Assembly: GCA_025504975.1 (NCBI GenBank)
Contig: JANUWI010000001.1
Span: 4,898,001 to 4,962,000, forward strand
Source of the DNA: Plenodomus lindquistii
Taxonomy: Eukaryota > Ascomycota > Dothideomycetes > Pleosporales > Leptosphaeriaceae
Direction of reading: 5' to 3'
DNA: 64,000 nt
The stretch's first letter is position 1; every line of letters begins with the position of its first letter. The notes beneath the pieces are model-generated. The model searched no databases and was not told where the DNA came from. It saw only the letters and a list, made by a program, of their open reading frames with translations. The translations under genes were made by a program, and so were the position numbers. Below, one piece after another: positions 33,164-43,103 of the stretch.

Positions 33164-34150
33164 ATGCCTTCACGCGTAGCCTTGGACAGGCGAGAGGCCA
33201 TACAGGCTGAGAGACAAGGCACACTAGACCCCAACTTGTGCGTTGTTTTGAAGCCGACATTCACATGCTTCAAGGTCCCGCAAACCGAGCTCCGCAAGGA
33301 GATCTGGGGAAGAGTATGTGCTGCGCAGGACGACCAGCTTCTTCCTGGAGACATTCGGCAAACCGCCGAGCTTCAAGAGGATCAGCCACTGATACAATCA
33401 CCGCAGACCGTCACCAGCTCCATCCCGTACACTCGTCCAATCCTCTTCCTGGATAAATTCCACCCAGTCTTCTTCGCCTTCTTCGCGCTCTACCTCAACA
33501 ACCTGCCGCTCTTCCCTTTGGTCAACCTTGGCTTCAGATTCACAGGCTATGACGCCGCAATGCAATTCAACGACTTCGCGCAGAGCGCCGAAATCCCCGT
33601 CATCGCCATGAGCCTGCTCGCCAACACCACCAACGACAACCAGCCGTACGACATGTCGACGGCTAGAAAGCTCCTTTACGCTTACTTCATGGGCCAGAAA
33701 CTCGTCGTACCTCACTTCCAAGACGCCGTCATAAACGCCATTGCCAAATTCTTCCGCGCAGACTGCCCGCCTTCGCCGGCCTTTATCGCATGGCTCTATG
33801 CAAACTGTGCTGCGGGTCTACCTATCGGCATTAAGAAATTCTTCATCGACTTTTACGTCTGGGCGTGCAGTGTGAATCCCGCCCAGGTTCCTAGGTTGAG
33901 CGAATACATAGCGAGTTTTCGAGACGATGTTACTGCAGCTGTTGCGGCCACACGGCGACATTTCATCATCGATGAGAAGGATCCTCTGAGGCGTACAGAA
34001 CCGGCTGATGTGGTTATCGATTTTGCGAAGTTGCAGGCTGTGTTGTGTAATGGACGGCAAGGTCGGTTGAAGTGTCGCTATCATCAGCACAAGAGTGATC
34101 AGCTGTGCTTCAATCTTATTGTCGACGACGGCTCGGTGGTTTCTGCGTAG
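33164..34150 (+). CDS. Hypothetical protein with degenerate BTB-like features
   Basis: Intronless, 328 aa from 33164; two earlier in-frame ATGs at 32963 and 33098 would give up to 395 aa. I chose 33164 because recognisably ordered sequence begins after it. The pattern FHPVFFAFFALYLNNLPLFP, later AEIPVIAMSLLANTT and then LVVPHFQDAVINAIAKFF, followed by IAWLYANCAAGLPIG, resembles the helical half and BACK-like tail of fungal BTB/POZ proteins that lack a clear N-terminal strand. Two Cys/His-containing segments at the C-terminus (RLKCRYHQHKSDQLCFN) might bind metal, but spacing is not diagnostic. I assign no function. Confidence 0.55.
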   Translation: MPSRVALDRREAIQAERQGTLDPNLCVVLKPTFTCFKVPQTELRKEIWGRVCAAQDDQLLPGDIRQTAELQEDQPLIQSPQTVTSSIPYTRPILFLDKFHPVFFAFFALYLNNLPLFPLVNLGFRFTGYDAAMQFNDFAQSAEIPVIAMSLLANTTNDNQPYDMSTARKLLYAYFMGQKLVVPHFQDAVINAIAKFFRADCPPSPAFIAWLYANCAAGLPIGIKKFFIDFYVWACSVNPAQVPRLSEYIASFRDDVTAAVAATRRHFIIDEKDPLRRTEPADVVIDFAKLQAVLCNGRQGRLKCRYHQHKSDQLCFNLIVDDGSVVSA

Positions 34151-34437
34151 GACACGGTGGCTGAGATTGTTGGCTATAGATGGAATGGGCAATGAGAAAG
34201 GACATTACGATTCGGGACAGTTCACGTACGTTGGAGGTCGCTGCCTGCGGATGCGGTGGAAAGGACGCAAAGACATCACGATTTGAGACGGGCTCAGTCC
34301 ACTATTGAACATGTCCACTGCATCTTTCACTTCAGACAAATTATTCTTCAATATATCATAATCACCCTCATGTGAAACCCCCACCGAATGACTCCATATG
34401 CTATGCCTTCCCACCCCTCCACCATCATGACCACATC

Positions 34438-35664
34438 TCAAACCAAATTCCCCCTAGCATCCTGCTCCCTCTCAATCGCCTCAAAAAGACTCTTGAAATT
34501 CCCTGCCCCAAACCCCTCAAAATTATTCCTCTGAATAATCTCCACAAACACAGTCGGCCGATCCATCAAATGCTTTGTAAAAAGCTGCAACAAGTATCCC
34601 CCCTCATCAAAATCAATCAGAATATCCAAACTACGTAGGACCTCAAAGTCTTCGTTGAGCTGGAGTCCAGACTTTTTGAGTCGCTGCCGCATAGAGTCGT
34701 AGTATGTATCTGGGACTTTGATGAATTCGACGCCGCGGGCCTTCAAATTTGTGATTGCGGATACAATATCCGTAGTCCGCAGCGCTATATGCTGGACCCC
34801 CGGCCCACCGTAGAAATCCACATATTCCTCAATTTGAGATTGTTTCTTGCCCTTTGCAGGCTCGTTGATTGGCATCTTGACTACATCGCCTGGCGAACTC
34901 ATGACGATTGATTTCAGCGCCGAATACTCTGTGCAAATGTCTTTATCGTCTACGCTCCAGAAGCGGTGGAACCCGAGGACTTTTTCATAGTAGGCGCATG
35001 CGTCTTCCATTTCGTTCCAGTCTTGGTTGCCGACGCAGTGGTCGATTGCTGAGAGGTTGATTTGCGGGAGGAATTTGGATAGCGGGTCTGTCGGGGTGGT
35101 TACGGGGGCGAAGCCAGGGAGGAAGATGCCGGTGTATGATGAAGGCGACTTTTGGATCAGAGTGTGTGTAGTGTCGCCGTATGTGCGGATTGTAGCTTGG
35201 CGGACCGACCCGTGGGTGTCGGATGTGGAGTGTGGTTCTTTGACTACGATGGCGCCGTTTGCGACTGCGGCGGTGAAGATGGCGTCGACGTTTTCGACTT
35301 CAAAGGCTACGTCTTTGACTGCGTCGCCGTGTTTTTCTTGGTGGGCGTGGATTTCTTGCAGGAGTTGCTCGTCTTCGGGGCTGAATCTGTGGGCTTGCGA
35401 TAGGCAGCGGAGGGGCGATGTGAGGACGAAGGTTACATTGCCGTTGCGTACGACGTGCGAGGCTGTCGCGCGAGACCCGGTTTCGAGGCCCCGGTAGGCA
35501 ACGCGTGTGAAGCCCATGCGCGAGACGTAGAAGGAGGCCGCTTGTTTGGCGTTTCCGACGTACCAGTGGACATGGTGGTAGCCACGGTATGAGGAGATGT
35601 CCGTGGAAGGGTGTGCGGAGGAGGGACTGGGGGAGGAAGGGGGGGAGATAGCAGCGGGTGCCAT
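34438..35664 (-). CDS. 4-hydroxyphenylpyruvate dioxygenase
   Basis: Fe(II)-dependent enzyme converting 4-hydroxyphenylpyruvate to homogentisate, the second step of tyrosine breakdown and the source of homogentisate for pyomelanin. Intronless, 408 aa, the usual length. The iron ligands are visible: His209 (AIDHCVGN), His292 (GVQHIALRT) and Glu375 (VFVEIIQR). The conserved C-terminal gate region is RNNFEGFGAGNFKSLFEAIE. The first ATG is at 35664; the frame is open upstream but lacks a credible start. It is divergent from a TTC36-like gene with a 724-bp shared promoter region and sits next to a Zn2Cys6 regulator, similar in outline to the Aspergillus hppD-hmgX-hmgR locus. The other catabolic genes (hmgA, fahA, maiA) are not in this window. 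Confidence 0.97.
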   Translation of the reverse strand: MAPAAISPPSSPSPSSAHPSTDISSYRGYHHVHWYVGNAKQAASFYVSRMGFTRVAYRGLETGSRATASHVVRNGNVTFVLTSPLRCLSQAHRFSPEDEQLLQEIHAHQEKHGDAVKDVAFEVENVDAIFTAAVANGAIVVKEPHSTSDTHGSVRQATIRTYGDTTHTLIQKSPSSYTGIFLPGFAPVTTPTDPLSKFLPQINLSAIDHCVGNQDWNEMEDACAYYEKVLGFHRFWSVDDKDICTEYSALKSIVMSSPGDVVKMPINEPAKGKKQSQIEEYVDFYGGPGVQHIALRTTDIVSAITNLKARGVEFIKVPDTYYDSMRQRLKKSGLQLNEDFEVLRSLDILIDFDEGGYLLQLFTKHLMDRPTVFVEIIQRNNFEGFGAGNFKSLFEAIEREQDARGNLV

Positions 35665-36388
35665 CTTGAGATGTTGTGTATGCACAGGATCAACGAGACT
35701 TGTATGATTGAGATGGCCTGATATATCAAAGCGGTGAATGGAGTGATAATAAGTTGCAATACAGTGCAGTGTAGTTGAACTTGATAACAACAATCAGACA
35801 GTGAGAAACCACTTCCTTTATCACTCTGCACACCCTCGCAAATCCCGCTCCTGCAAATACCGCCTACCATTGCCAGCAATTACAAGTTGACCGTCATCAA
35901 GATTGTTATGCCGAGCTCACGTGCAGTGACCTCCCTGATACACTGCCAGAACATGCCGTTGGTGTCCGCCAATCAGCGGTCCGCCTTTATCCGCCCTCTT
36001 CAACGTGCGCGGCATGGTGCAATACTGCAGGTGAAGCGATCGTAATCGGAAGCTGCGGAAAGATGTTGAGGCAAGGATGCTGCAGTCACGGCGAGTTGAA
36101 GGTGTTTGTCGGAATGGGGGGTACGCTGTATGGATGATGTGAGTGGAGTAGTGGTAGTGGTGATGGAGTGCCGTTAGCGAGCGGGAGGCCGCGAAGAGCC
36201 GCGCTTGTAGCCTCCTTGAGCCGAAGGAGACTACGTCTGCGGTATGCTATGGACAGAACAAAAGACGATGTAAAAGTATCGACTGTAATTTCTAGCACAA
36301 TTTCCCTGAACGTACATCAACTCCGACAACCACAATACTACATAGTCCACCAAAGATAAAATTCCATCTTACAACAAAGCACATCACA
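35665..36388. promoter_or_regulatory. Bidirectional promoter region, HPPD / TTC36-like gene
   Basis: 724 bp between divergent start codons. It contains CACGTG at 35918-35923, a CCAAT box at 35969-35973, and an everted CGG pair, CCG-N8-CGG, at 35966-35979 that encloses the CCAAT. A further CCG follows at 35981. CGG triplets are the half-sites bound by Zn2Cys6 proteins, and one such gene is 0.9 kb beyond the TTC36-like start. Motifs are seen; regulation is inferred. Confidence 0.4.
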
Positions 36389-37117
36389 ATGGCCGTCGAC
36401 ATCCCTACCACCACTCCCCTCAGCGCAAACGACAAACGCATTCTCGACGCCCTCTTCGACCCCGAAACCCTCCCCTCATCCGTCGCCCGCTCCAAAGACG
36501 CCGCAGCGATCGACCCCTCTCTCCCCTCACACCCTACAATCCCCACTCCCCAACTCTCCACCCTCGAAACACAACAAAACGACATTGTGCGCCAAGTATC
36601 CAGCACCTCCAGCATCTCAAGCATAGACGCTGCAATCGCACAACTAGACCGCACAATAGCAGCCTGGCCAACCTACTCCAGCGCCTATGTCAACCGCGCC
36701 ATGCTGAGGCGATTACGCATCGAAGCTTCACTGACACCTCCTGCGCACATCTTCTCCGCACCAGAAGAAGATATCGAGGCCTTGTTTACAGATCTCACAC
36801 GCGCAATACATACTTCGCTTCCTTCCGCCTCGCCAAACGCGCCAATCTCACCGTACCAAGCGCGGATCCTGCGCACGGCGTATTCACATCGTGCGTTTTT
36901 GTATCTGAAGGCAGTGGAGAAGGAGACGCCGCTCAAGGGGCAGAGCAAGACGGACTTGGAGGAACTAGCGTCCAAGGATTTTGCGGCTGCGGCGCGGTTT
37001 GGGGATGAAGTGGCGAGGGAGATGAGTGTAAGGACGAATCCGTATGCGAAGATGTGTGGGGCAATTGTGAGAAACGCGCTGAGGGAGGAGAGAGAGGCTG
37101 AGGGTAAGGGAGAATAG
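36389..37117 (+). CDS. TTC36-like tetratricopeptide repeat protein (HmgX candidate)
   Basis: Intronless, 242 aa. The fold matches animal TTC36. An N-terminal SANDKRILDALFDPETLP resembles the TTC36 start, helical TPR units run from about residue 70 (QLSTLETQQNDIVRQV, AAIAQLDRTIAAWPTYSSAY, VNRAMLRRLRIEA) to about 215, and RTNPYAKMCGAIVRNAL corresponds to the TTC36 C-terminal LNPYA-x-CN signature. The central TPR contains a fungal insertion. In mice TTC36 is reported to bind and stabilise 4-hydroxyphenylpyruvate dioxygenase; here the gene is divergently paired with that enzyme's gene. In Aspergillus fumigatus, hmgX, adjacent to hppD, is required for HppD function. Orthology to HmgX is my inference from position and role, not from remembered sequence. 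Confidence 0.7.
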   Translation: MAVDIPTTTPLSANDKRILDALFDPETLPSSVARSKDAAAIDPSLPSHPTIPTPQLSTLETQQNDIVRQVSSTSSISSIDAAIAQLDRTIAAWPTYSSAYVNRAMLRRLRIEASLTPPAHIFSAPEEDIEALFTDLTRAIHTSLPSASPNAPISPYQARILRTAYSHRAFLYLKAVEKETPLKGQSKTDLEELASKDFAAAARFGDEVAREMSVRTNPYAKMCGAIVRNALREEREAEGKGE

Positions 37118-37238
37118 GAGTGGATGAGTAGTTGAAGTATGATACCATTAGTTTTTGTATTATTTGATGGATCCACAACTATTGAACCAGTTTGGTGAGA
37201 TGAACATTATACATCCTTCGTGCTTGGCTTCACATGTC

Positions 37239-39716
37239 TTACATCGGCAGATTCCATATGAAGTCCAATGTCCCATCATCGAAACCCTGGAAACTCTGCT
37301 GATTGTGATCGAGCCCAAACGGCGCCATCGCAGGATCGAAAGGCAGCGCAAGCCAGTCATCATCAGGCATGAGATCAGCAACAGTATCGGCGAGCGATGA
37401 TAGATGTGACTGTCCAGCGTTATGGTTGTTGAGAAATTCCATGCCCACTGTTGCGCCCTTGAGGTCTGTAGATGCTGCACGCGATGGGAGGCGTGGAGGT
37501 CTTGATGACACGACGAAGCTCTCGCGGAGTCGAGCAACGTGTAGGTCAAGGAGGGTGGCGTAGCGGGAGGCAAGATGCATGTCATCGAGTGTGCCTGATT
37601 GCCGTTAGCTTTGAATCATGACTACAATCAGTATTGACTTACTAGCACGTAGAGCCCTAATAGCAGCGTCAAGGATATCGAGTGATGATTGTAGCTTCTG
37701 ATTGCGGGACCCCAAACTCAACCCCTTAATTAAGTAGATCGAACATGTGGTTATTCTTAGGAATATCCGCACAGGCGAATATCGTAGCGCTCCAGTCTCT
37801 GCTAGCTGACAAACCTTTTGGAGGATTTGACAACTCCCATCAACTACTTCCTGGATAAAATCGTAGTCTCTAGGCTCGAGATTAAACGGCAGATTATCTT
37901 CTTGCGGTACGTCGGGGTCGGTCTCGGCAAGGGTACGCTCGACGACTGCTTGCATACCAAGTGAGTTTGTATAGATACGCACATACTGGTATTCGATATG
38001 AAGCATGTCGTGTAAGCCCACCTTGAGCTTGCATGGATCCAGGTACTTCTTCCGCCAAGATGTGAGCAAGGGTTGGAAATGCTCTAGGAGCCCGATGTAA
38101 CGGCCGGTTCTGAGCAGACTTCGTGTCGTTGCGGTATTAGGGTAGATAGTGTCTGATACGGATCGAGCTAGCTTGGTGAGCTCGACCCATGCGCTCATGA
38201 ATGACTGCCACTGCTCGACAGCACCAGTCGCCGAGTCCACCGGTATCTTCTCCATCAGCGCGTGATTAAGACTCTGTGGGATCATCGAGGTACACCCTAA
38301 ACGCCACGAGAGTTGCTCGAGTAGAACGTATAGTAACTTTCGAGCACGGATTCTCCGCAAGACCAAGAACTCCGAGGTAGCTTTTGGATATGACGCATGG
38401 TCTTTGTCGATGCTGGCGTTGTCCTCGAACAGACCTAGCTCTTGTGCTAGAGAGAGCGCACAACCCATCAGCATCCATGACATCCGATCTGAGCGTTTAG
38501 CGGGCTCGATCACATCTTCAAGCCATCGGCTAGAAGTGGCATCTCCTTCCAGAAGCTTTGCGCCCTCTTCCGTGGTGTTGTTCGCGCCTATCATTAGCTC
38601 GCAATCCCAGCCGTCTGCAGCAGTCGGGAAGTGAAGAGCACGGGGATGCCATTCAGACAGCAAAAGTAGTGCTTCAATAGAACCGATCGTCCGACTCTGT
38701 GCCTTGGAAGGCTTGACTTGGCCAAGCATGATCTTCATGATGAAGCGCTGGCATTGTTCCCACAGCCTATCATGCACGAAGTAGCCTCGAGATGCACCAC
38801 CAACACCAGGAAGGATGTTGTAGCGCGACGAAATCATGAGGATAGTGGTGCACAGGAAGGGATCCAGGGCTATCAACGCGTAGTGGTTCTCATGATGTGA
38901 GTAATATTCTCCCAAAATTGGAGAAAGCGGCGAACAGTTCTTGAAGAACAGATCGACATATGTCACGGCCTCATGAGCCGAGAACCAACCCATCTGGACA
39001 AAGCGACACGACGTCCAGGTTTTGAGTGTCTCGGGTGATGGTGTTGACATCTGCACAGGCTGTGCTCTAAAGGTATGAAACGGTGAGGTAGGAACACCAT
39101 TGTCGTAGCCAGTCGGCCCAGATGTTGGAGTCTCGTAGGCCTGGGATCCTGATTGTTGTTCGTTGTCCATGGCATCGCGATGGTGCGCAGCCTCGAACAA
39201 AAGATTCAATGCATCACTACCACTAGACACGACTGTTCGCATGACCGAGTGAGCCAGATCTCCTTGAGATGAAGATATGCGGCGCAGATGGTCACGTGGT
39301 GACAGAACATCAGCGCGATGGCTGCTCATATGTGGACTATGACCTGGGGTGAATCCATGCGCTGAAGCCGACGACCTTTGAATGGGCGATGGTTGCACAT
39401 TGCTAATCGAGCCTGAGTGCGCCTGGACAGGTTCCTCTTCTTCATTGGCGCGCGCCTCACCAGGCTTCCGTCTCTTCACCCACGACCGTTCAGACCTGAA
39501 TACGCATTCGCGCATCTCGCGCTTGCACCTTTGACATGGTGGCTTCAATTCACCACCATCGGGGCCTGTGCCGAGAATGCATTTGGCTTTGCGTTGGCGG
39601 CAGTTGATGCAAGCCTTGTACGCGCGCTTGAAATCTTCCGGATGGGTCCGCTTCTTCGAACCTGCGGGAGCATCTTGTAGGTCTGTGCCGTTCTGGTTGT
39701 CCTCTGCTGTGGACAT
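37239..39716 (-). CDS. Zn2Cys6 transcription factor
   Basis: Fungal binuclear-cluster regulator, 809 aa in two exons, 39716-37643 and 37594-37239. The 48-nt intron (GTAAGT to CAG) restores RALRASTLDDMHLASRYATL; without it the long frame stops early and the C-terminal 118 residues appear as an orphan frame. The DNA-binding motif is Cys36-x2-Cys39-x6-Cys46-x14-Cys61-x2-Cys64-x6-Cys71 (ACINCRQRKAKCILGTGPDG region), followed by a basic linker (WVKRRK). The middle-homology region covers about residues 250-680, with TSCRFVQMGWFSAHEAVTYV and the dimerisation-like helix SWMLMGCALSLAQELGLF. The acidic C-terminus (DDDWLALPFDPAMAPF) may activate transcription. Convergent with the TTC36-like gene, 121 bp apart. 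By analogy with hmgR it may control tyrosine catabolism; that is inference from neighbourhood. Confidence 0.85.
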
Positions 39717-41730
39717 TATTGCAGGTACGTAGTACGATACACCGGATGGCGCAGGAAACAATTTGTGTGAACGGTCGCGGGTAGGAACGACAATGACTGG
39801 ATCGCGGTGGGGGGGTTTTGCCAACTAAACAAAGCTCCGGCTAACCGCGGCAGTTGCTCCGCATCAAGACTTCGACTGTATTTTTGCAGTCGGAGAGTGT
39901 TGGAGTTTTTGCACAACTGATTTGGATAGCTGCACAAATTCTTTACAGATTTGAAGGACTACTGTTTTTCCTTCTCAGCTTCTTGTTCGGCTGCGATAAG
40001 GAAACCGTCATGATTACTGCATTGAAGTGCCGGCTACTCTGGGACAAGGGCGGCAAAATACAAGAGCCCATTGCCGAGAACTCCAGCATGAGCAAATCTG
40101 ACTGCTCCTTACACGATTCCATGGCTGAGCTGGGTGTTCGTCTTAATCAACAAGCTTGTGAAAATATCCACAATTGCGGTACAAACTACGTCGAGGGCCG
40201 CTTACAAGACTCCGTTCAGGCTTCTGGCAGTGTAGATAGAGGCAGTCATTAGACAGTGCGTCAGCTGATGCAAGTTGCACGCTCGTGTTAATGTTACCAA
40301 TTCTCAATACCACTAGGCCATTGAGATGATCATGCTGTAGACATTGGGTGTAGTATGTATAGGTAGTCAGGCTCGCCTTCCACTGCGAGGAGCAAGCTAG
40401 CCTCTACCTATACTCGTCAAGCACCTCGCACTAACACTTAACGCGACTCGAAATTCTTCCTACAAATTCTCTCATCTCTGATCCCACACAAAAATCGCTA
40501 TGTCCATGACTAACCCACCAAGACTTCTCAAAACCCCTTAGTCTCATCCTGCAACACGACGCGCCATAAGCGGCCCGGTACGCGTTTCACGCAACGCCCC
40601 CCAGATCCCCAGCCGACAACCGACGAAACGCATAACCCGCAACCAACCCTCAGCCAAGCGGAACTCAACAACAGCACAAACAAGCAAGGTCTGAACGCCA
40701 GCGCTTGTCCCACCCCGGGAAGTCAATCTCTAACGCCTTGTTGTGGCCAAGCAGCTATAGCATGGCTGCTGGGCATCATGGGTTTACAAATCGTGGCTCG
40801 GTGAGGATGTGTTCCGGAGGGAAAGTGATGCGTCAGAGAGGGTATCCGCTGGGAGGTGTGAGAATACTCTCGTGTTTGTGGAGAGAGTCTACGTAAAGGG
40901 ATCAGCGGAGGATGGGAGGTTTTGGTATAAAGAGGGAGGTTTGCACCAGGTTGGAAGACAGGAAGCTCAGTGTCAATTGCTGCAATTTCGAATCGAGAGC
41001 GAAGCTCTGTCTGCCGGCTAAATTCTTCAAGGAACCTCTGTTCCGCTACTTTTCCGATCTCGCAAAGGCGAACCTCTGCCGTTTGGATACTGGAGCGCTC
41101 TGTCGTAGACTTCGTCACGTCCAGATGTCTTGCGAGTATGATCGCTGAATGATGTATACGCAGTTCACGACCTGACAGCAGTTTCGAATGAGAATTTGGG
41201 GAAATTCGAGACGAGCGAAGTCCGGTTGAATTAGATGATCACAGCAGCGCATACATGAGAGTGACGAGGTTTCTATTCGATACATTTGGAATAAGTGTCA
41301 TAGATTCGCGGCTTCAAATGTAATATGTAGATTAGAATAGCATGGTCCGACTCAGGACAAGCAGTACAAGAGGTGTTGGAAGGCAACGGGTGACATGTCA
41401 TTAATCACTAGAAGATAAACAACAAGAAAGAGTGAACATTCGCCCCAGTTTCTGTAAATTTCATATGATTTGTATAACGCCATGCATTGCTCCTATTTTT
41501 ACAATGATGTGACGTGGCTTGATGCCTGTGGCTGGCACGAGGTCTTCGTAATCGGAGACGGACATAGGAAATGATTGGAGGACTTTCCGACTCAATTAAA
41601 GCAAGTCTGCAGCAAGCTGAGACCTGCAAATATTGAGGCTTCAACCTTGGACTCAGACTTCGTACCGCATAAGGTGGTGTAAGTCGTGACGGATTCCGTG
41701 ATTGGTCTGACTGTATTTGCAGGGCTTCCT
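39717..41730. other. Gene-poor region upstream of the Zn2Cys6 gene
   Basis: 2.0 kb with no recognised gene. A structured inverted repeat lies at 40357-40413. A 131-codon minus-strand open frame at 40723-41118 and mirrored plus-strand frames have no family resemblance and no splice pattern. Confidence 0.45.
40357..40413. repeat. Inverted repeat / hairpin, possible MITE remnant
   Basis: GTATAGGTAG at 40357-40366 is perfectly complementary to CTACCTATAC at 40404-40413. Inside, AGG pairs with CCT, and CTCGC (40372-40376) with GCGAG. A related motif, GTAGATAGAGGC, occurs near 40232, so the structure may be part of a degenerate 185-bp element ending near 40415 with imperfect terminal repeats. No target-site duplication was found. 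Confidence 0.4.
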
Positions 41731-43103
41731 CTAGGCGAAGGCACCAACGATCGACATACCCGCTGCTCCTAACAGGACGTAGCAGAAAGCCTGCGTCTTT
41801 TTGCGTCCCGTCAAATTGTGCTGAGCTTCTTCGGACAGGAAATCTTCGGCCAGCAGATCCACAAGCGCTGCATAGATGAGGAGTCCAGAAGAAATTGCGT
41901 TGAAAACACCGACGATGATCAAGCCAAATGCGCTGTTGGGATCATAAGATCCACGGGTGATGAGTCCAATGGCCTGTCCGATGGGTGCGGTTGTACCAAA
42001 AGCGACCACGAGCATCCACGGCTTCCAGCTGTTCTTGGGATAAGGAACGTCGGCGATACGGGTTCCGAGACCGAGACCTTCGAAAGCTTGATGGAAGACA
42101 ATGGCAACGAGGAGGATGATGAAGCCCTCAGCAGTGATCGAGATGGTCATACCGACGAATACGGAGTGGAAGAGAATACCGCCCTCAATAAGTGTGATTT
42201 GCATAGATTGCTTCTTGAGAACCAGCGGATCGACGGCTTGCTCGACATCGTCGTCGAAATAAGATGCTTCCTTAGCGGGTGGCTGAGGCTGGTAATTTGG
42301 AAGGGCTGGCATAGCGCGGTTGACCATGCTGAGCATCTCATCGCGTTGGCGAACGTACTGCTCGTAGAACACAATGAACCAGGGCGGCATCTCAGACTTA
42401 GCATCAAGCTCATCGCTGCCACCCTTGCGGAATGGGAAGTTCTCGACCGGGTAGGATTCCTCAACCCATCCACGCTTATCTTCACGCATGGCGAGCATGG
42501 TCTTTTGCGAGTCGTAACTGTCCGTACGGCGAATGGGGTCGTTGAATGCAGCTTGGACGCCGTGCACATGCTGGACTGGTCGGGGACCTCCAGCGAACTC
42601 CTCACCAGTAGCACTGCCATGACTGTGACCACCGGTCTTTGAGTTGAGCCACATTTCGATAACGAACAAAATGAACAGAGAGCCCATCATGATGACGCCG
42701 GGCATCGCTGGGTACTTGTCTGTGAAGAGTTCTGGCAGGCAGGGGTCATTGAGAGATGCAAATGCAGTCGGCAAGAGCTGTTCTGGTCAGTCGCAATTCT
42801 ATATTACCTGGTCGATAGACGTACATGAACGAATGCTGTAGCAATAAGCACACCGGTACCAAAATGCTTACAGAAGAAGAACACCTTCGGTGGGATCTTC
42901 ATCCACTTCACCTTTTTGGCCACAACTGGAAATCCACAACCCATGATCGAAGCAAAGAACACAATGACTGCATGGAGGTCAGTGTGATAATGACGGTAGC
43001 TTATTAACGACTTACAGACAGCTCCAACGTGCAGCGGGAAGTCGTACTCGGCACCATCAGCCTCGCTGCCACATACGGGTTTCTCCATAACTACGTCGGC
43101 CAT
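41731..43103 (-). CDS. ZIP-family zinc transporter, plasma membrane type
   Basis: Imports zinc, and possibly iron, into the cytosol; 425 aa. Three exons: 43103-43016, 42967-42825 and 42777-41731, restoring HVGAVFIVFFASIMGCGFPV and TAFVHLLPTAFASLNDPCLP. Eight hydrophobic segments are visible. The metal-site helices are FHSVFVGMTISITAEGF (TM4) and VAIVFHQAFEGLGLGTRI (TM5), with the conserved His and Glu. The cytosolic loop between TM3 and TM4 contains a short His motif (GGHSHG) and is long and charged, as in Zrt1-like fungal importers. Divergent from a Mn-type CDF gene 1.57 kb away. Confidence 0.9.

Noticed and set aside
36389..37117. Ordinary co-chaperone TPR protein
   Set aside because: Length, the DALFDPETLP start and the NPYA-x-C C-terminal motif fit TTC36 better than Hsp-binding TPR proteins, which have carboxylate-clamp residues not seen here.
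40723..41118. 131-codon minus-strand frame with plus-strand counterparts
   Set aside because: Protein-like over part of its length, but no family match and equally open mirrored frames; not strong enough to call.
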